64,000 bases of DNA from Trinickia terrae (lineage in GTDB: Bacteria > Pseudomonadota > Gammaproteobacteria > Burkholderiales > Burkholderiaceae), in assembly GCF_005144415.1 (NCBI RefSeq), contig NZ_SWJE01000005.1:1-64000 (forward strand). The letters are read 5' to 3'. Below are positions 19,249 to 30,085 of the stretch, piece after piece (within the stretch, counting starts at the first letter, position 1; each line of letters opens with the position of its first letter). Both the position numbers and the translations under genes were made by a program. The notes under the pieces are model-generated. The model had not been told where the DNA came from and did no database searches. It saw nothing but the letters and a program-made list of their open reading frames with translations.

Positions 19249-22200
19249 TCAGCGGGAGCCGCCTGCCTCCGGCAGTGGCGGCAATCCGGGCGGCAGCCCC
19301 GGCGGCGGGCCCGTGTCGTCAACGCTGAACGTGCTGAACGTACCGAATGCCGGCATCGAGCCCGGACACCGGAAGCTCGTCAGCAAGTCGTTCGCCAGCG
19401 CACTGGCGGCGCTCGCGCCGCCAGTGCTCGCGATGTCGAGCACCGCCGGCCTGCCTTCGAAATCGAACACCACGCGCGTGCGCCCCGGCGCGGCCGCAGG
19501 GATCACGCGCCCTTTGTGCACCAGCCGCATCAACGCCCAGGGACCGTTCGCCTCGATGGTCGAGGCGTTGGGCCGGATCTCCGGGTTGGCTGCGACCAGC
19601 GCATGCACGCCGCCGCGCGGCCCCGGCCAGCTCACCGCCAGAGGCTCGACCGGCCCGTGCTCGTAGAGCATCGTTTGCCCGTCGATGTCGATCAAAAGAC
19701 TCGTCGCGTTCGGATCGAGCTCGGGCACGCGGATCTCCCCCTTCCACGTCTGCAGCTTCTGGCCCGCTTCGTCGAAGAACGCGTCGCGGATTGCCTTGGC
19801 GTGCTGGAACGGTTCGAGATCCGGCCCGGGCACGGGTTCGGCCGCGCCCGGCAGCGTCTTGTAGCGCCAGGGCCGCGCTGACGTATCGGCGAGCGGCGCG
19901 AGCTTCTTCGTGAAGAAGTCGTCGAGGATGCCGCCCTGCGCAAAGAGGCGCGTGAAGTCGGCGCTGCCGATATCGCGCGAGCTTTCCGGCGCAAACGGGT
20001 AGTTGCCGTCGACCATCTGCCGGCAACTGTCGCCGACTGCCGCCGCCATCTGCTGCGAAAGCAGACGGCCGATCCCCCGGTTGATCTCGTGCGAGCCCTG
20101 CGCCGCCAGATCGAGCAGGACCGCGCTGAACGGCGCGGGCATCGCGGTGGCCGTCATCTTCAGGCGCGCCGCCGCGCCGTCAGGCGGCGGCATGGTGTTG
20201 CTCGCGAGCGCGTTTTGGGCAATGGTCAGCGCGAGGGAGTAGTCGTTCAGCAGCTTCGCGAGACCGTCGAGCCCGGTCTTGGCCGGCAGCGCCGCCGCGG
20301 CTCGCTTGGCGCTCGGCGCATCGGCGCTGTCGGTCACGACTTCGCGCAGCGCGGTAAAGCGGCTGTCGACGAGATCGCGTTCCATCCGCGCCTTGTGGTT
20401 GGTGTCGAGCGGCGAGCGGGTTGCGGCTTTCCCGCCGCCCTGAGCGAGCGCGGACGCTGGCTGTGTGAGCGTGGTTTCGTGCACCGCGGCACGCGAGAGG
20501 CGGACCAGCGGCGAATCCGGCGCCACGAGATCGCGCAACCCGGAAAGGCCGAAGGCAAGGTTCGAGCCGCTCGCCGGGCGAATGTCGGCAAGAAACGCCT
20601 GCCACGCCTGCGCGTACTCGTTCAGGTATTGCATGCGGATCGCGTTGGTCAGCGGATCGTCGGCGCGTGCCTTGGCGCTTTGCTTGCCGGCCGGCGGCGC
20701 ATGGCCCATGACCCAGGTGTCGTCGTCGCGCGCCAGCTGGACGAATTCGGGCAGGCGCTTGTCGAACAGATTGTGATAGCCGTCGTAGGTGAAAAGACCC
20801 GGCACGCCGCTCGAAAGCGGCGCACCGCTCGCGCGTGTGAAGACTTCTCCCGCGTGCGGCCCCACCGCGCCAAGCAGCGTGAAATCGCCGGGCGCCTCTT
20901 TCAGCATCGCCGCTTTCGCGCGCGCGTACAGGCGCTGCGTGGCGTTGCCGCCGTCCAGAAAGGCGCGTGCCTGCCGAATCAGCGCGTCGTTGCGGGCGAG
21001 CGGCGACTGGACGATGCGCGCGCCGGAGAAAAGCGCCTGGATATGTCCGGCCATCGCAGCGCGCGCACCGGACTCGGCCGCGTCGTCGTTCGCCGACTCG
21101 TCGTCGAGCACCCATGCTTTGACGTCGGCGGCGTTGAACTTCGACTTGTCGTGGAGCATCAGGTAGACGCGCAGCGCATCGTAGGCCGTCTTTGCGTCGT
21201 GCTGGGCAATGGCCTGCGCAATCACGGTCTCCTGGCGGCGGACGATTTGCGGCAGCAGCAGCTTGTCTTCCAGTGCGGCGTAGACGCGTCGGCTTTCCGG
21301 CGCAAGACCGCCGGGCGTGTAGAGGCCGAAGCGGTAGCTGATCGCCGGGGCTGCCAGATCGAGGCCGGGATAGGCCGGCAGCGCTTGGGCATCGGTCAGG
21401 ATGGCGGGGATGGCATTCGCGTCAGGCTTCTTGTACGTCTCTTCGACGCGTGCCGCGAGCAGACGGGCCTTGCGCTCGGTCGCGTCGAGATAGGCGCGGT
21501 TATGGTCGAAGCTGATCCAGAGGCCGGCGGCCATCCCTGCGAACAGCAACGCAACCGATACGTGAGCGCCGGCGTTCAGCACGCGCCGGCGGCGTTCCAC
21601 GCGAACGTCGGGAAGAACGAGACTGGCGTCGGGAAAGATGACCTGCTTGAACAGATCGCGAAGAAAGTAGCCCTTCCTGGTGGCATGCAGCAGCTCGGGG
21701 GCGGCGGCGTGCAACCCATGCCGGTCGGCGAAACACCGCACGATCGTCTGCCGCTCCGCGGCCACCTCGCAGCCAGTCTGCGCCGCGCTCGTGAAATACA
21801 CGCCGCGCAACGCGGTATCGGCGTGCGTGCCGTCGCGCGAATCGGCGAACACGTCTGCGATCAATTTCTCGAGACGAGGCGCCAATGCGGCGAACTCCGT
21901 CGATAGCGCGATGAGCTTGCGCCGCGTGAGCGTGTCGCTTTCTTCATATAGACGGGCATCGGCCTCGTCCGCCAAACGCGCCGCGAGCAAGCCGAGCTGC
22001 GCGGCGCAATGCGTCTGGAGGCTTTCCTTGGCGCTTGTCTGCTTACCGGCAAAGCCAAGCGCGAAGCCCCACATCCGGGCACGAGTCTCCGGCGGCAAGC
22101 CGCCGAAATACGCTTCGAAACCCGGCAGCTGGTCGATCTTCGTGACCAGCAGGTACACCGGGAAATCCACGCGCAACGCCTTGCGGAGTTCGTCGAGACG

Positions 22201-22974
22201 CACGCGCAATGCCGCCGCCTCGGTCTTGCGCGCTTCCTCGCCGTCGTCGAGCAAAACGGCCATATCGACGGTTAGCAATGCGCCGTTGATCGGCGCAAGC
22301 GGGCGGGTCTTGCGCAGGACATCGAGGAGGCCGCGCCATTCGGCCGTTGCGCGTGCGCCGCTTTCGGAGCCGTCGCGGCTCACGTAGTCGCCCGGCGTGT
22401 CGACCAGCACGGCATCGTCGGCGAGCCAGCATTGCAGCGAATTCGCGCCCTCGCCGTGCGCTGCGAGCAGCTGCAGTCTCTGCTCGGCGAGCGGAATGGC
22501 AAGGCCCGCGTTCAGCACGGCGCTCGTTTTCCCCGAAGCGCGCGAGCCGAGCACGATGTACCAGGGAATCTCATACAGGCGGCGACTGTGTTGAAACAGC
22601 CGCCGAATCCCGCGCGCTCGCCGGCCTATCTGCCTGAGCACATCCGCGATTACCGCCTCGACCTTTGCCTTCTCGTGCTGAGGCGCGGCAAGCGGCGTTT
22701 CGTTCTTTTCGGCGACGTTGACCGCGACGTCGTGCCGGCGTGCCGCGATTGGCCGATCGCTCCGCGCGTCTCGCCGCAGCCGGCCGGCTCCATGGGCGAC
22801 GAACACCGCCAACATGATGGCCATGGCGGCGATGCGCGTCGACGCCGGCGCGAAAGGCTTGACACGCTCGATGCTGAGCGAGGGAAGCAGGTACCAGATC
22901 GCGAGCGCAAGAGCGATCGCCGCCAGCACGGCGATGACCCGGCGCGAGACCAGTAACGACACATACCGCTTCAT
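19249..22974 (-). CDS. tssM: Type VI secretion inner-membrane protein TssM (IcmF/VasK)
   Basis: A 1241-residue IcmF-family protein. Two N-terminal transmembrane helices (about 12-30 and 47-63) precede a cytoplasmic NTPase-like domain with Walker A GSRASGKTS at 143-151. A further transmembrane segment lies near residue 455-475, followed by a large periplasmic part. The C-terminus is proline/glycine-rich. With TssL it forms the membrane complex anchoring the secretion apparatus. The ATG overlaps the tssL stop (ATGA), so the genes are co-translated. No other structural T6SS gene lies beside the pair. Confidence 0.93.
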   Translation of the reverse strand: MKRYVSLLVSRRVIAVLAAIALALAIWYLLPSLSIERVKPFAPASTRIAAMAIMLAVFVAHGAGRLRRDARSDRPIAARRHDVAVNVAEKNETPLAAPQHEKAKVEAVIADVLRQIGRRARGIRRLFQHSRRLYEIPWYIVLGSRASGKTSAVLNAGLAIPLAEQRLQLLAAHGEGANSLQCWLADDAVLVDTPGDYVSRDGSESGARATAEWRGLLDVLRKTRPLAPINGALLTVDMAVLLDDGEEARKTEAAALRVRLDELRKALRVDFPVYLLVTKIDQLPGFEAYFGGLPPETRARMWGFALGFAGKQTSAKESLQTHCAAQLGLLAARLADEADARLYEESDTLTRRKLIALSTEFAALAPRLEKLIADVFADSRDGTHADTALRGVYFTSAAQTGCEVAAERQTIVRCFADRHGLHAAAPELLHATRKGYFLRDLFKQVIFPDASLVLPDVRVERRRRVLNAGAHVSVALLFAGMAAGLWISFDHNRAYLDATERKARLLAARVEETYKKPDANAIPAILTDAQALPAYPGLDLAAPAISYRFGLYTPGGLAPESRRVYAALEDKLLLPQIVRRQETVIAQAIAQHDAKTAYDALRVYLMLHDKSKFNAADVKAWVLDDESANDDAAESGARAAMAGHIQALFSGARIVQSPLARNDALIRQARAFLDGGNATQRLYARAKAAMLKEAPGDFTLLGAVGPHAGEVFTRASGAPLSSGVPGLFTYDGYHNLFDKRLPEFVQLARDDDTWVMGHAPPAGKQSAKARADDPLTNAIRMQYLNEYAQAWQAFLADIRPASGSNLAFGLSGLRDLVAPDSPLVRLSRAAVHETTLTQPASALAQGGGKAATRSPLDTNHKARMERDLVDSRFTALREVVTDSADAPSAKRAAAALPAKTGLDGLAKLLNDYSLALTIAQNALASNTMPPPDGAAARLKMTATAMPAPFSAVLLDLAAQGSHEINRGIGRLLSQQMAAAVGDSCRQMVDGNYPFAPESSRDIGSADFTRLFAQGGILDDFFTKKLAPLADTSARPWRYKTLPGAAEPVPGPDLEPFQHAKAIRDAFFDEAGQKLQTWKGEIRVPELDPNATSLLIDIDGQTMLYEHGPVEPLAVSWPGPRGGVHALVAANPEIRPNASTIEANGPWALMRLVHKGRVIPAAAPGRTRVVFDFEGRPAVLDIASTGGASAASALANDLLTSFRCPGSMPAFGTFSTFSVDDTGPPPGLPPGLPPLPEAGGSR

Positions 22975-23876
22975 GACGCAGCAGGCTCGGCGGGATTGGG
23001 TTTCGCACGCTCGATGACGGAGAACGGGTCACGAATGCGAGCAGCCTGTTCGTTCAGCTCATGCCGGAAATAGCCGAACATTCCGAGCAGGATCACCGAC
23101 AGCACCGCCACCGTGATCCACAGCGGAAACTCAAGGGGCGACGCGCGCTCGCCGTTCGCCACGGCGGGCTCGCTCACGAAGAGATCGAGAGGCGCAGGGT
23201 TGCCGCGCCGCGCCGCGATTTCTTCGTAGAGCCGTTTGCGCAGCGCCTCGTGCTTCGCGCGCTCGTTCTCGTCGAGCCGGTATCGGCCCTCGAAGCCGCA
23301 ACTGAGCAGCCGGTAGATGACTTCGAGCAGGTGCAGGTGCGTCTGCGTATCGGTCATCAGATAGCCGATCAGCAAGTAGATTTTTTGGCCGCCCTCGCCG
23401 TCTTCGCGGAAGGCGGCGGCCAGGCTCCGCGCATTCCATGCGGCTGCGCCCTCGCGGCTTTTGCCCCAGTCCGTTTGCAGCGCTGCTTCGTCGAGCGCGG
23501 CGCAAAGGCAGTAGCGGGCGCCGAGCATATGATCGCGGCGAACGCCTGCCGCCACGCAGAGCGATTCGAAGGTGTGCAGTTCTTCTACGAGCGCGGCCGC
23601 GAGCGCGGCGATTTCCGACTGGGAGCGCAGCCCGTCCGGCATATCTGCTTGCGCTCGCAGCAAGACGCGCGACGCCTCCCGGAGCGGATTGCGGGCGGCT
23701 CGAACTTTCGCGAGACGCTGCTGGAAGGGTTCCGGCGACTCCCATTTCGCGGATGCCCCGGGCCCCGAAACGACGACGGCTTTCGTCTTCGGGACGCCAT
23801 CCAGGCTGCTGCGGACGCGGCTGTCCACGGCAGTGCCGGACATGCGTGGTCCTTGGCTATCGTTGAATTGAGACAC
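22971..23876 (-). CDS. tssL: Type VI secretion inner-membrane protein TssL (DotU family)
   Basis: A 301-residue DotU-type protein: a helical cytoplasmic domain with the family signatures ARYCLCAALDEA and LLIGYLMTDTQTHLHLLEVIY, then one transmembrane helix near residues 252-272 and a short tail. The start may be GTG at 23876 or ATG at 23843, the latter having AAGGA 6 bases upstream. It is the first gene of the tssL-tssM pair, preceded by an AT-rich non-coding region and a terminator that isolates it from the eutR-like gene. Confidence 0.92.
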   Translation of the reverse strand: MSQFNDSQGPRMSGTAVDSRVRSSLDGVPKTKAVVVSGPGASAKWESPEPFQQRLAKVRAARNPLREASRVLLRAQADMPDGLRSQSEIAALAAALVEELHTFESLCVAAGVRRDHMLGARYCLCAALDEAALQTDWGKSREGAAAWNARSLAAAFREDGEGGQKIYLLIGYLMTDTQTHLHLLEVIYRLLSCGFEGRYRLDENERAKHEALRKRLYEEIAARRGNPAPLDLFVSEPAVANGERASPLEFPLWITVAVLSVILLGMFGYFRHELNEQAARIRDPFSVIERAKPNPAEPAAS

Positions 23877-24159
23877 GTTGTTAGGTTCCTGGTCGAAATA
23901 GGCAGAGATCGAATTCGCTATATGCCTTAAATTGCGCGACGCGCAAATATACAGCTTTCCGGGGATTTCCGATTAAGCTGTTTCATTTCATCGGGAGTTC
24001 AAGATCTTTCTGAGGTGAAATTCTTGCTGAACATCAAAAAGTCAATAAGATCAATCCCAAAGAACGCGTTTATCTCATAATGAAGAACTCGCTCCCGTAA
24101 TAATCCAGGGCGACTCGGGTCCAAATAAAATTAAATATGCGCCGCCACAAGGCAATGCG

Positions 24160-24185
24160 AAAAAAATGGTGCGTCACGGCGCACC
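24160..24185 (-). terminator. Minus-strand terminator between the eutR-like gene and tssL
   Basis: On the minus strand GGTGCG-loop-CGCACC is followed by A and seven T residues. Confidence 0.65.
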
Positions 24186-24296
24186 GATTAATATTTCCCG
24201 CCACGCAGTTTGAAAAAATCGAGCGAGAGGGCGAGCAGCATCACGCTCGTAGAGCGATCGACACCCCCACCGGGCGGCACAAAGCGTGACAAGCAG

Positions 24297-24320
24297 AAAA
24301 AAGGGACGTGAATGCCCCTT
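24297..24320 (-). terminator. Minus-strand terminator after the eutR-like gene
   Basis: On the minus strand AAGGG pairs with CCCTT across a 10-base loop and runs into a T-stretch, starting 3 bases after the stop codon. Confidence 0.5.
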
Positions 24321-24322
24321 CC

Positions 24323-25369
24323 CTACGCGGCCTTCCTCTCGCGCAGCGAATCCGACGGCCGTTTCCCGAACAGCTTCTTGTAGTCGGTCGCGAACTGGCT
24401 CAGATGCCAGAAGCCCCAAGCGGCCGCGACGTCCTGTACCGTGCGCGCGTCGCTCGAGGCGCCGCTGCACAGATCGCGCCGCGCGCCATTCAAGCGGATC
24501 GTGCGCAGGAACGTGGCGGGCGCCATCCCGAGCACATCCTGGAAGCAGTACTGCAGCGTGCGGCGGCTCACGTGCAGTTGCTCGCACAGCTCCGGCACGC
24601 CGACCGGGCGGGCGCGGTTCGCAAGCACGTAGTCGCGCGCCCGGGAGACGATCCATTGCCGCCGAGGCCTTGCCGGCAGTGCCGCCTGCGCTTGGCCGCG
24701 CGAATTCACGCAGAGATCGGACAGCAGCTCCAGCACCGCGGCCTGCAAGCTGTCGCGCGAGGCACTCGACAGCGGCGCGCGGCTCGCCTGCGTCGCATCG
24801 AGCATCTGCCCGAGCGCGGCGCGCAGCCTGTCGATCTGAGCCGATCCGATAGTGACGACTTCGCGCAGCGGCAGTGCGTGGAGCGGCGCATCGAGGTCGA
24901 GCCGCTCGACCTCGCTCGCGTAACGGCGCAGCACGTCGCCTTTGACGACCACCCCGTAGATCGCGAACCGCGCAGGCGTCACGAGCTCGAATTCGATGCC
25001 GCCGGGACGGAACGCGAGCGCATCGGCGGCGATCGGGCTGGCGTCGATGCGCGCGGCCGTTGCGGTGGATGCCGGCGCGCCCGCCGCCGGAACGCCGGCC
25101 GCCGGAACGCCGAACCAAAACGCGTCTTCGGGCACCTCGCAAGTTTGCCGCAAGGCGTGGCTGGTCGCTTCGCAAAAGACCTGCATGTGCTCGAGCGGCA
25201 GCTCGGTCAGCGTGCCGGTGAATTGGCCCGGCATCAGTTGATCGTAGGTCTGGCGCCACTCGGTCAGGTTGCGCGCCTGCTCGTCCGCATCGTGCGCGGT
25301 GCGCACGTGAACCGACCGCGCGGCGTCATGCGCGCCTTCGATACGGCTTGGAAAGATGTCGATCGTCAT
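24323..25369 (-). CDS. eutR: AraC-family activator, EutR-like
   Basis: A 348-residue regulator resembling E. coli EutR along its whole length. The N-terminal sensor domain has WRQTYDQLMPGQF and the segment with FWFGVPA; the C-terminal AraC DNA-binding domain has CEQLHVSRRTLQYCF and a second helix-turn-helix around VAAAWGFWHLSQFATDYKKLFG. An insertion of repeated VPAAG units (about residues 85-100) is peculiar. It is divergent from the aldehyde dehydrogenase gene and close to eutCB, so it probably activates these with ethanolamine and adenosylcobalamin as known for EutR. The start at 25369 is supported by homology rather than by a strong ribosome binding site. Confidence 0.85.
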   Translation of the reverse strand: MTIDIFPSRIEGAHDAARSVHVRTAHDADEQARNLTEWRQTYDQLMPGQFTGTLTELPLEHMQVFCEATSHALRQTCEVPEDAFWFGVPAAGVPAAGAPASTATAARIDASPIAADALAFRPGGIEFELVTPARFAIYGVVVKGDVLRRYASEVERLDLDAPLHALPLREVVTIGSAQIDRLRAALGQMLDATQASRAPLSSASRDSLQAAVLELLSDLCVNSRGQAQAALPARPRRQWIVSRARDYVLANRARPVGVPELCEQLHVSRRTLQYCFQDVLGMAPATFLRTIRLNGARRDLCSGASSDARTVQDVAAAWGFWHLSQFATDYKKLFGKRPSDSLRERKAA

Positions 25370-25593
25370 ACCGCTGCTCGAACCGCCCACCGCGGGCCAG
25401 ATCGATCTGAAACGCAAATCCCGTGCCGATGAAATCGATATCCGCAACCATGCGGCGCCGCTCCATTTTTGAACAGTCCGTCGTCGACTGCTCCGATTCG
25501 ACACAAGGACGCACTGCGCATTGAACAGCACTCGAACAACGGCATCCGCAGGATTGCGCGACAGCGCACGGCGAATGGGCGCGCCCCGCGGCT

Positions 25594-25608
25594 TGGCACG
25601 CTTTTGGC
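25594..25608 (+). promoter_or_regulatory. Possible sigma54 promoter of the aldehyde dehydrogenase gene
   Basis: TGGCACG, four bases, then TGGC matches the -24/-12 sigma54 consensus except for one base in the -12 block (TGGC for TTGC). It lies about 80 bases before the exaC-like start, in a 320-base intergenic region also containing TGCGC-4-GCGCA. Confidence 0.4.
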
Positions 25609-25690
25609 GTAAGCGACGTGCCGCAAAGCGGGGCAAGTCGCCATCGACATTGCACCTGAGGCATCCATTCGATATGTGAGGAGCACACAA

Positions 25691-27211
<1,521 letters not shown>

Positions 27212-27239
27212 TTCCGATTGGCCTTCGATGCCTGACCGG

Positions 27240-27278
27240 CGCGAACGAATCGCAGCAGACGATTCGTTCGCGCTTTTT
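27240..27278 (+). terminator. Strong terminator between exaC and the DUF779 gene
   Basis: CGCGAACGAATCG and CGATTCGTTCGCG form a perfect 13-bp stem with a 7-base loop, followed by CTTTTT. It lies 25 bases before the DUF779 start. Confidence 0.85.
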
Positions 27279-27302
27279 CGTTTTCGGAGAGGAGGACGAG
27301 AG

Positions 27303-27698
27303 ATGACAGCGGAATATGCAGTGCCGCGCGTGATCGCAACAGAGGCGGCCGTCGCGCTGATCGGGCGGCTCGTCGCCGAGCATGGCGCGGTGATCTTCCA
27401 TCAGTCGGGCGGCTGCTGCGACGGCAGCGCGCCGATGTGCTTTCCGGCCGGCGAGTTCATGGTCGGCTCTTCCGACGTGAAGCTCGGCGAGATCGGAGGT
27501 GTGCCGTTCTATATGAGCGAGTCGCAGTTCGAGTACTGGCAGCACACACAGCTGATCATCGACGTGGTGCCCGGCAACGGCGGCATGTTCTCGCTGGAGC
27601 GCCCTACCGGGCTCAGGTTTCTCACGCGCTCGCGGCTCTATGACGATGCCGAAAGCGCGTGGCTCGAAGCGCATCCGGTCGAGCGGGCGGGGGCGTGA
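27303..27698 (+). CDS. DUF779 family protein
   Basis: A 131-residue protein of the DUF779 family, recognisable by the FHQSGGCCDGSAPMC motif and the VPFYMSESQFEYW segment; the cysteines suggest metal or redox chemistry. Genes of this family usually sit beside ExaC/AcoD-type aldehyde dehydrogenases, as here. A strong GAGGAGGA precedes the ATG at 27303. The terminator just upstream means that transcription from exaC would need to read through. The biochemical role is unknown. Confidence 0.88.
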   Translation: MTAEYAVPRVIATEAAVALIGRLVAEHGAVIFHQSGGCCDGSAPMCFPAGEFMVGSSDVKLGEIGGVPFYMSESQFEYWQHTQLIIDVVPGNGGMFSLERPTGLRFLTRSRLYDDAESAWLEAHPVERAGA

Positions 27699-27710
27699 TG
27701 CGGTCGTGGG

Positions 27711-28511
27711 TCAGCGTGCGGTGTCGTCGTCTCCCGCTTCGATCGAACGCGGTTGCGCTTGCGGCGCGTCGAGCAGCGCATCGCTGTCGTCCTTCAAGCC
27801 GACGCCTGTCAGACCGAGTCTGCGCGCATGCGTGAGCAGGTAATGCAGCTTATGGGCGGCCGCTTCATGGCTCAGGCCCTCCGGCCGCACGTTGGAAATG
27901 CAGTTGCGCTGCGCGTCGCTCGTTCCGACCTTCGGCGCGTAGGTGAGATAGATGCCGAGGCTGTCGGGCGAGCTGAGCCCCGGACGCTCGCCGATCAGCA
28001 TCACGACGAGCTTCGCGCGCAGGATCTCGCCGATCTCGTCGCCGAGCGCCACGCGCGCCTGGCGCGCGACGACGACCGGTCCGGCATGCCAATCGGCGAG
28101 CCGCGTCGTCACCGCCTGCAACAGCGGCAGCGACTGACGCGCGGCGGCAAACGCCGACAAGCCGTCGCCGATCACGAACACCACTTCGGGCGGTTCGAGC
28201 GACAGTTGCCCCAACGTCTCGCGACTCTCGTCCGACAAGCGCCGCCCCAGGTCGGGCCGTCGCAAGTAATGCGCGCGATCGGGCGCGGCGCTGTGCACGT
28301 CGAGCGTCTTGAAGCCCGCGTCCTGCAACTGCCGATGCAGCACGTCCACATCGAGCGGATGATGCACGGCGTCGCGCGCCTGCGCGTGAGACAAGTTGAA
28401 CGCGAGCAGCGGCGCCGTCGGCAGGCTGTTGCCCGCGCGGCCCAGCGCGATGCGCGCCTGCGTGAACTGCCGCAGCGCATTCCAGGGGTTCTTTTCGAGG
28501 AAGTCGCTCAT
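27711..28511 (-). CDS. eutC: Ethanolamine ammonia-lyase small subunit
   Basis: A 266-residue EutC, near normal length. With EutB it forms the adenosylcobalamin-dependent lyase that converts ethanolamine to acetaldehyde and ammonia. Conserved segments include RIALGRAGNSLPT at the N-terminus, FVIGDGLSAFA, ERPGLSSPDSLG and CISNVRPEGLS. Downstream of eutB with a 127-base gap filled by repeats, which is unusual for two subunits of one enzyme. Confidence 0.96.
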   Translation of the reverse strand: MSDFLEKNPWNALRQFTQARIALGRAGNSLPTAPLLAFNLSHAQARDAVHHPLDVDVLHRQLQDAGFKTLDVHSAAPDRAHYLRRPDLGRRLSDESRETLGQLSLEPPEVVFVIGDGLSAFAAARQSLPLLQAVTTRLADWHAGPVVVARQARVALGDEIGEILRAKLVVMLIGERPGLSSPDSLGIYLTYAPKVGTSDAQRNCISNVRPEGLSHEAAAHKLHYLLTHARRLGLTGVGLKDDSDALLDAPQAQPRSIEAGDDDTAR

Positions 28512-28638
28512 GATGCCTCCCGCCGGGCCGCCCCAAGGGAGGCATCAGCCCCCTTGGGGGGAGCTTTGCATGGGACCGGAGTAAGCGCTAAAGCGCCAAC
28601 TCCGGTCGACAGCGAACGATAGTGAGCGTGGGGGTAGT
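28512..28638. repeat. Repeat-filled gap between eutB and eutC
   Basis: It holds a GGGCCGCCCCAAG...CCCCTTGGGGGG block and then a stem-loop (28568-28611) with perfect outer stem GACCGGAGT/ACTCCGGTC and inner stem GCGCT/AGCGC. The stem-loop matches the one at 9714-9757 with paired compensating changes. Confidence 0.75.
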
Positions 28639-30033
28639 TCATTCGACGCCCATCCATTCGTTGACGCCCGCGAGCAACGGCTGACGCGCCGACGCCGGCA
28701 GCAGCGCGCCGCGCGCATCGGCGATCTGCATCGCCTCGAGCCAGTCTTCGAATTCCGGCGCGCGCCGCAGGCCCAGTACGTCGCGCACATAGAGCGCGTC
28801 GTGAAACGACGTGCTCTGGTAGTTGAGCATGACGTCGTCCGCGCCGGGAATGCCCATGATGAAGTTGATGCCCGCGACGCCGAGCATCGTCAGCAGGTTG
28901 TCCATGTCGTCCTGGTCGGCTTCCGCGTGATTCGTGTAGCAGATGTCGCAGCCCATCGGCACGCCGAGCAGCTTGCCGCAGAAGTGGTCTTCGAGACCCG
29001 CGCGGATGATCTGCTTGCCGTCGTACAGGTACTCCGGCCCGATGAAGCCGACCACCGTGTTCGTGAGGAACGGGTTGTAATGCCGCGCGACCGCGTACGC
29101 GCGCACCTCGCAGGTTTGCTGGTCGACGCCGTGATGCGCGTTCGCGGACAGCGCGCTGCCCTGACCGGTCTCGAAGTACATGACGTTGTCGCCGACCGTG
29201 CCGCGCTTGAGCGACAGCGCCGCCTCGTACGCCTCCTGCAGCAGCGCGAGTGTGATGCCGAAGCCCGCGTTCGCCTTCTCGGTGCCCGCGATCGACTGGA
29301 ACACGAGATCCACGGGCGCGCCCTTCTCGATCGCGGCGATCGTGTTGGTGACGTGTGTGAGCACGCACGATTGTGTCGGCACGCGGTAGCGCTGGCGGAA
29401 ATCGTCGACCATCGTGAGCAGCGTCGTGATCGCGGCGAGGCTGTCGGTGGCGGGGTTGATGCCGATCATCGCGTCGCCGCAGCCGTACATGAGGCCGTCG
29501 AGCATCGACGCGGCGATGCCCTTGACGTCGTCGGTCGGATGATTCGGCTGCAGGCGCACCGACATGTGCCCCGGCAAACCGACCGTGTTGCGAAACCGCG
29601 TGACCACCGGGCGCTTCTTCGCCGCGATCACGAGGTCCTGGTTGCGCATCAGCTTCGACACCGCCGCGACCATCTCCGGTGTGAGCCCCGCCGTGATGCG
29701 TTCGAGCGCCGCCGTATCGGTCGTATCGGCGAGCAGCCAGTTGCGGAAATCGCCGACCGTCAGGTGCGAGATCTCCGCGAACGCCTCGCGCGAATGCGTA
29801 TCGACGATGAGGCGCGTGACCTCGTCGCTCTCGTAGGGGATCAGCGCTTCGTTCAGGAACGCCGCGAGCGGCACCTGCGCCAGCGCCATCTTCGCGGCGA
29901 CGCGCTCCTCCTCGCTCGCCGCCGCGACGCCGGCGAGCTCGTCGCCGGAACGCAGCGGGCTCGCTTTCGCGAGCAGCGTCTTCAGATCGGCGAAGCGGTA
30001 GGTCCGCGCACCGATCGTTTCCGAATAGTTCAT
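28639..30033 (-). CDS. eutB: Ethanolamine ammonia-lyase large subunit
   Basis: A 464-residue EutB of normal length, the TIM-barrel catalytic subunit carrying the radical chemistry with adenosylcobalamin. Recognisable family segments include GLPGHMSVRLQPNHPTDD, GCGDAMIGINPATDS, NAGFGITL, FETGQGSALSANAHHGVDQ and GCDICYTNHAEADQDD. It is the second gene of permease-eutB-eutC on the minus strand. No eutA reactivase or microcompartment genes are present, so this is the short, non-compartment form of the pathway. Confidence 0.97.
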   Translation of the reverse strand: MNYSETIGARTYRFADLKTLLAKASPLRSGDELAGVAAASEEERVAAKMALAQVPLAAFLNEALIPYESDEVTRLIVDTHSREAFAEISHLTVGDFRNWLLADTTDTAALERITAGLTPEMVAAVSKLMRNQDLVIAAKKRPVVTRFRNTVGLPGHMSVRLQPNHPTDDVKGIAASMLDGLMYGCGDAMIGINPATDSLAAITTLLTMVDDFRQRYRVPTQSCVLTHVTNTIAAIEKGAPVDLVFQSIAGTEKANAGFGITLALLQEAYEAALSLKRGTVGDNVMYFETGQGSALSANAHHGVDQQTCEVRAYAVARHYNPFLTNTVVGFIGPEYLYDGKQIIRAGLEDHFCGKLLGVPMGCDICYTNHAEADQDDMDNLLTMLGVAGINFIMGIPGADDVMLNYQSTSFHDALYVRDVLGLRRAPEFEDWLEAMQIADARGALLPASARQPLLAGVNEWMGVE

Positions 30034-30085
30034 CTTTCCAACTCCATGTGCCGAGCGCCGCGTGAACGCGGCGCGGCGGCGGCTC

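Larger units (their letters stand above)
23877..24322. other. AT-rich non-coding region upstream of tssL
   Basis: About 445 bases with clearly lower GC than the surroundings and no convincing gene. It presumably holds the tssLM promoter on the minus strand, though no textbook -35/-10 pair stands out. Two minus-strand terminators sit at its right side. Confidence 0.7.

Noticed and set aside
16215..19322. A 1035-codon minus-strand frame opposite the ThDP enzyme and acyl-CoA synthetase genes
   Set aside because: It is a mirror of two recognised enzymes, with no motif of its own.
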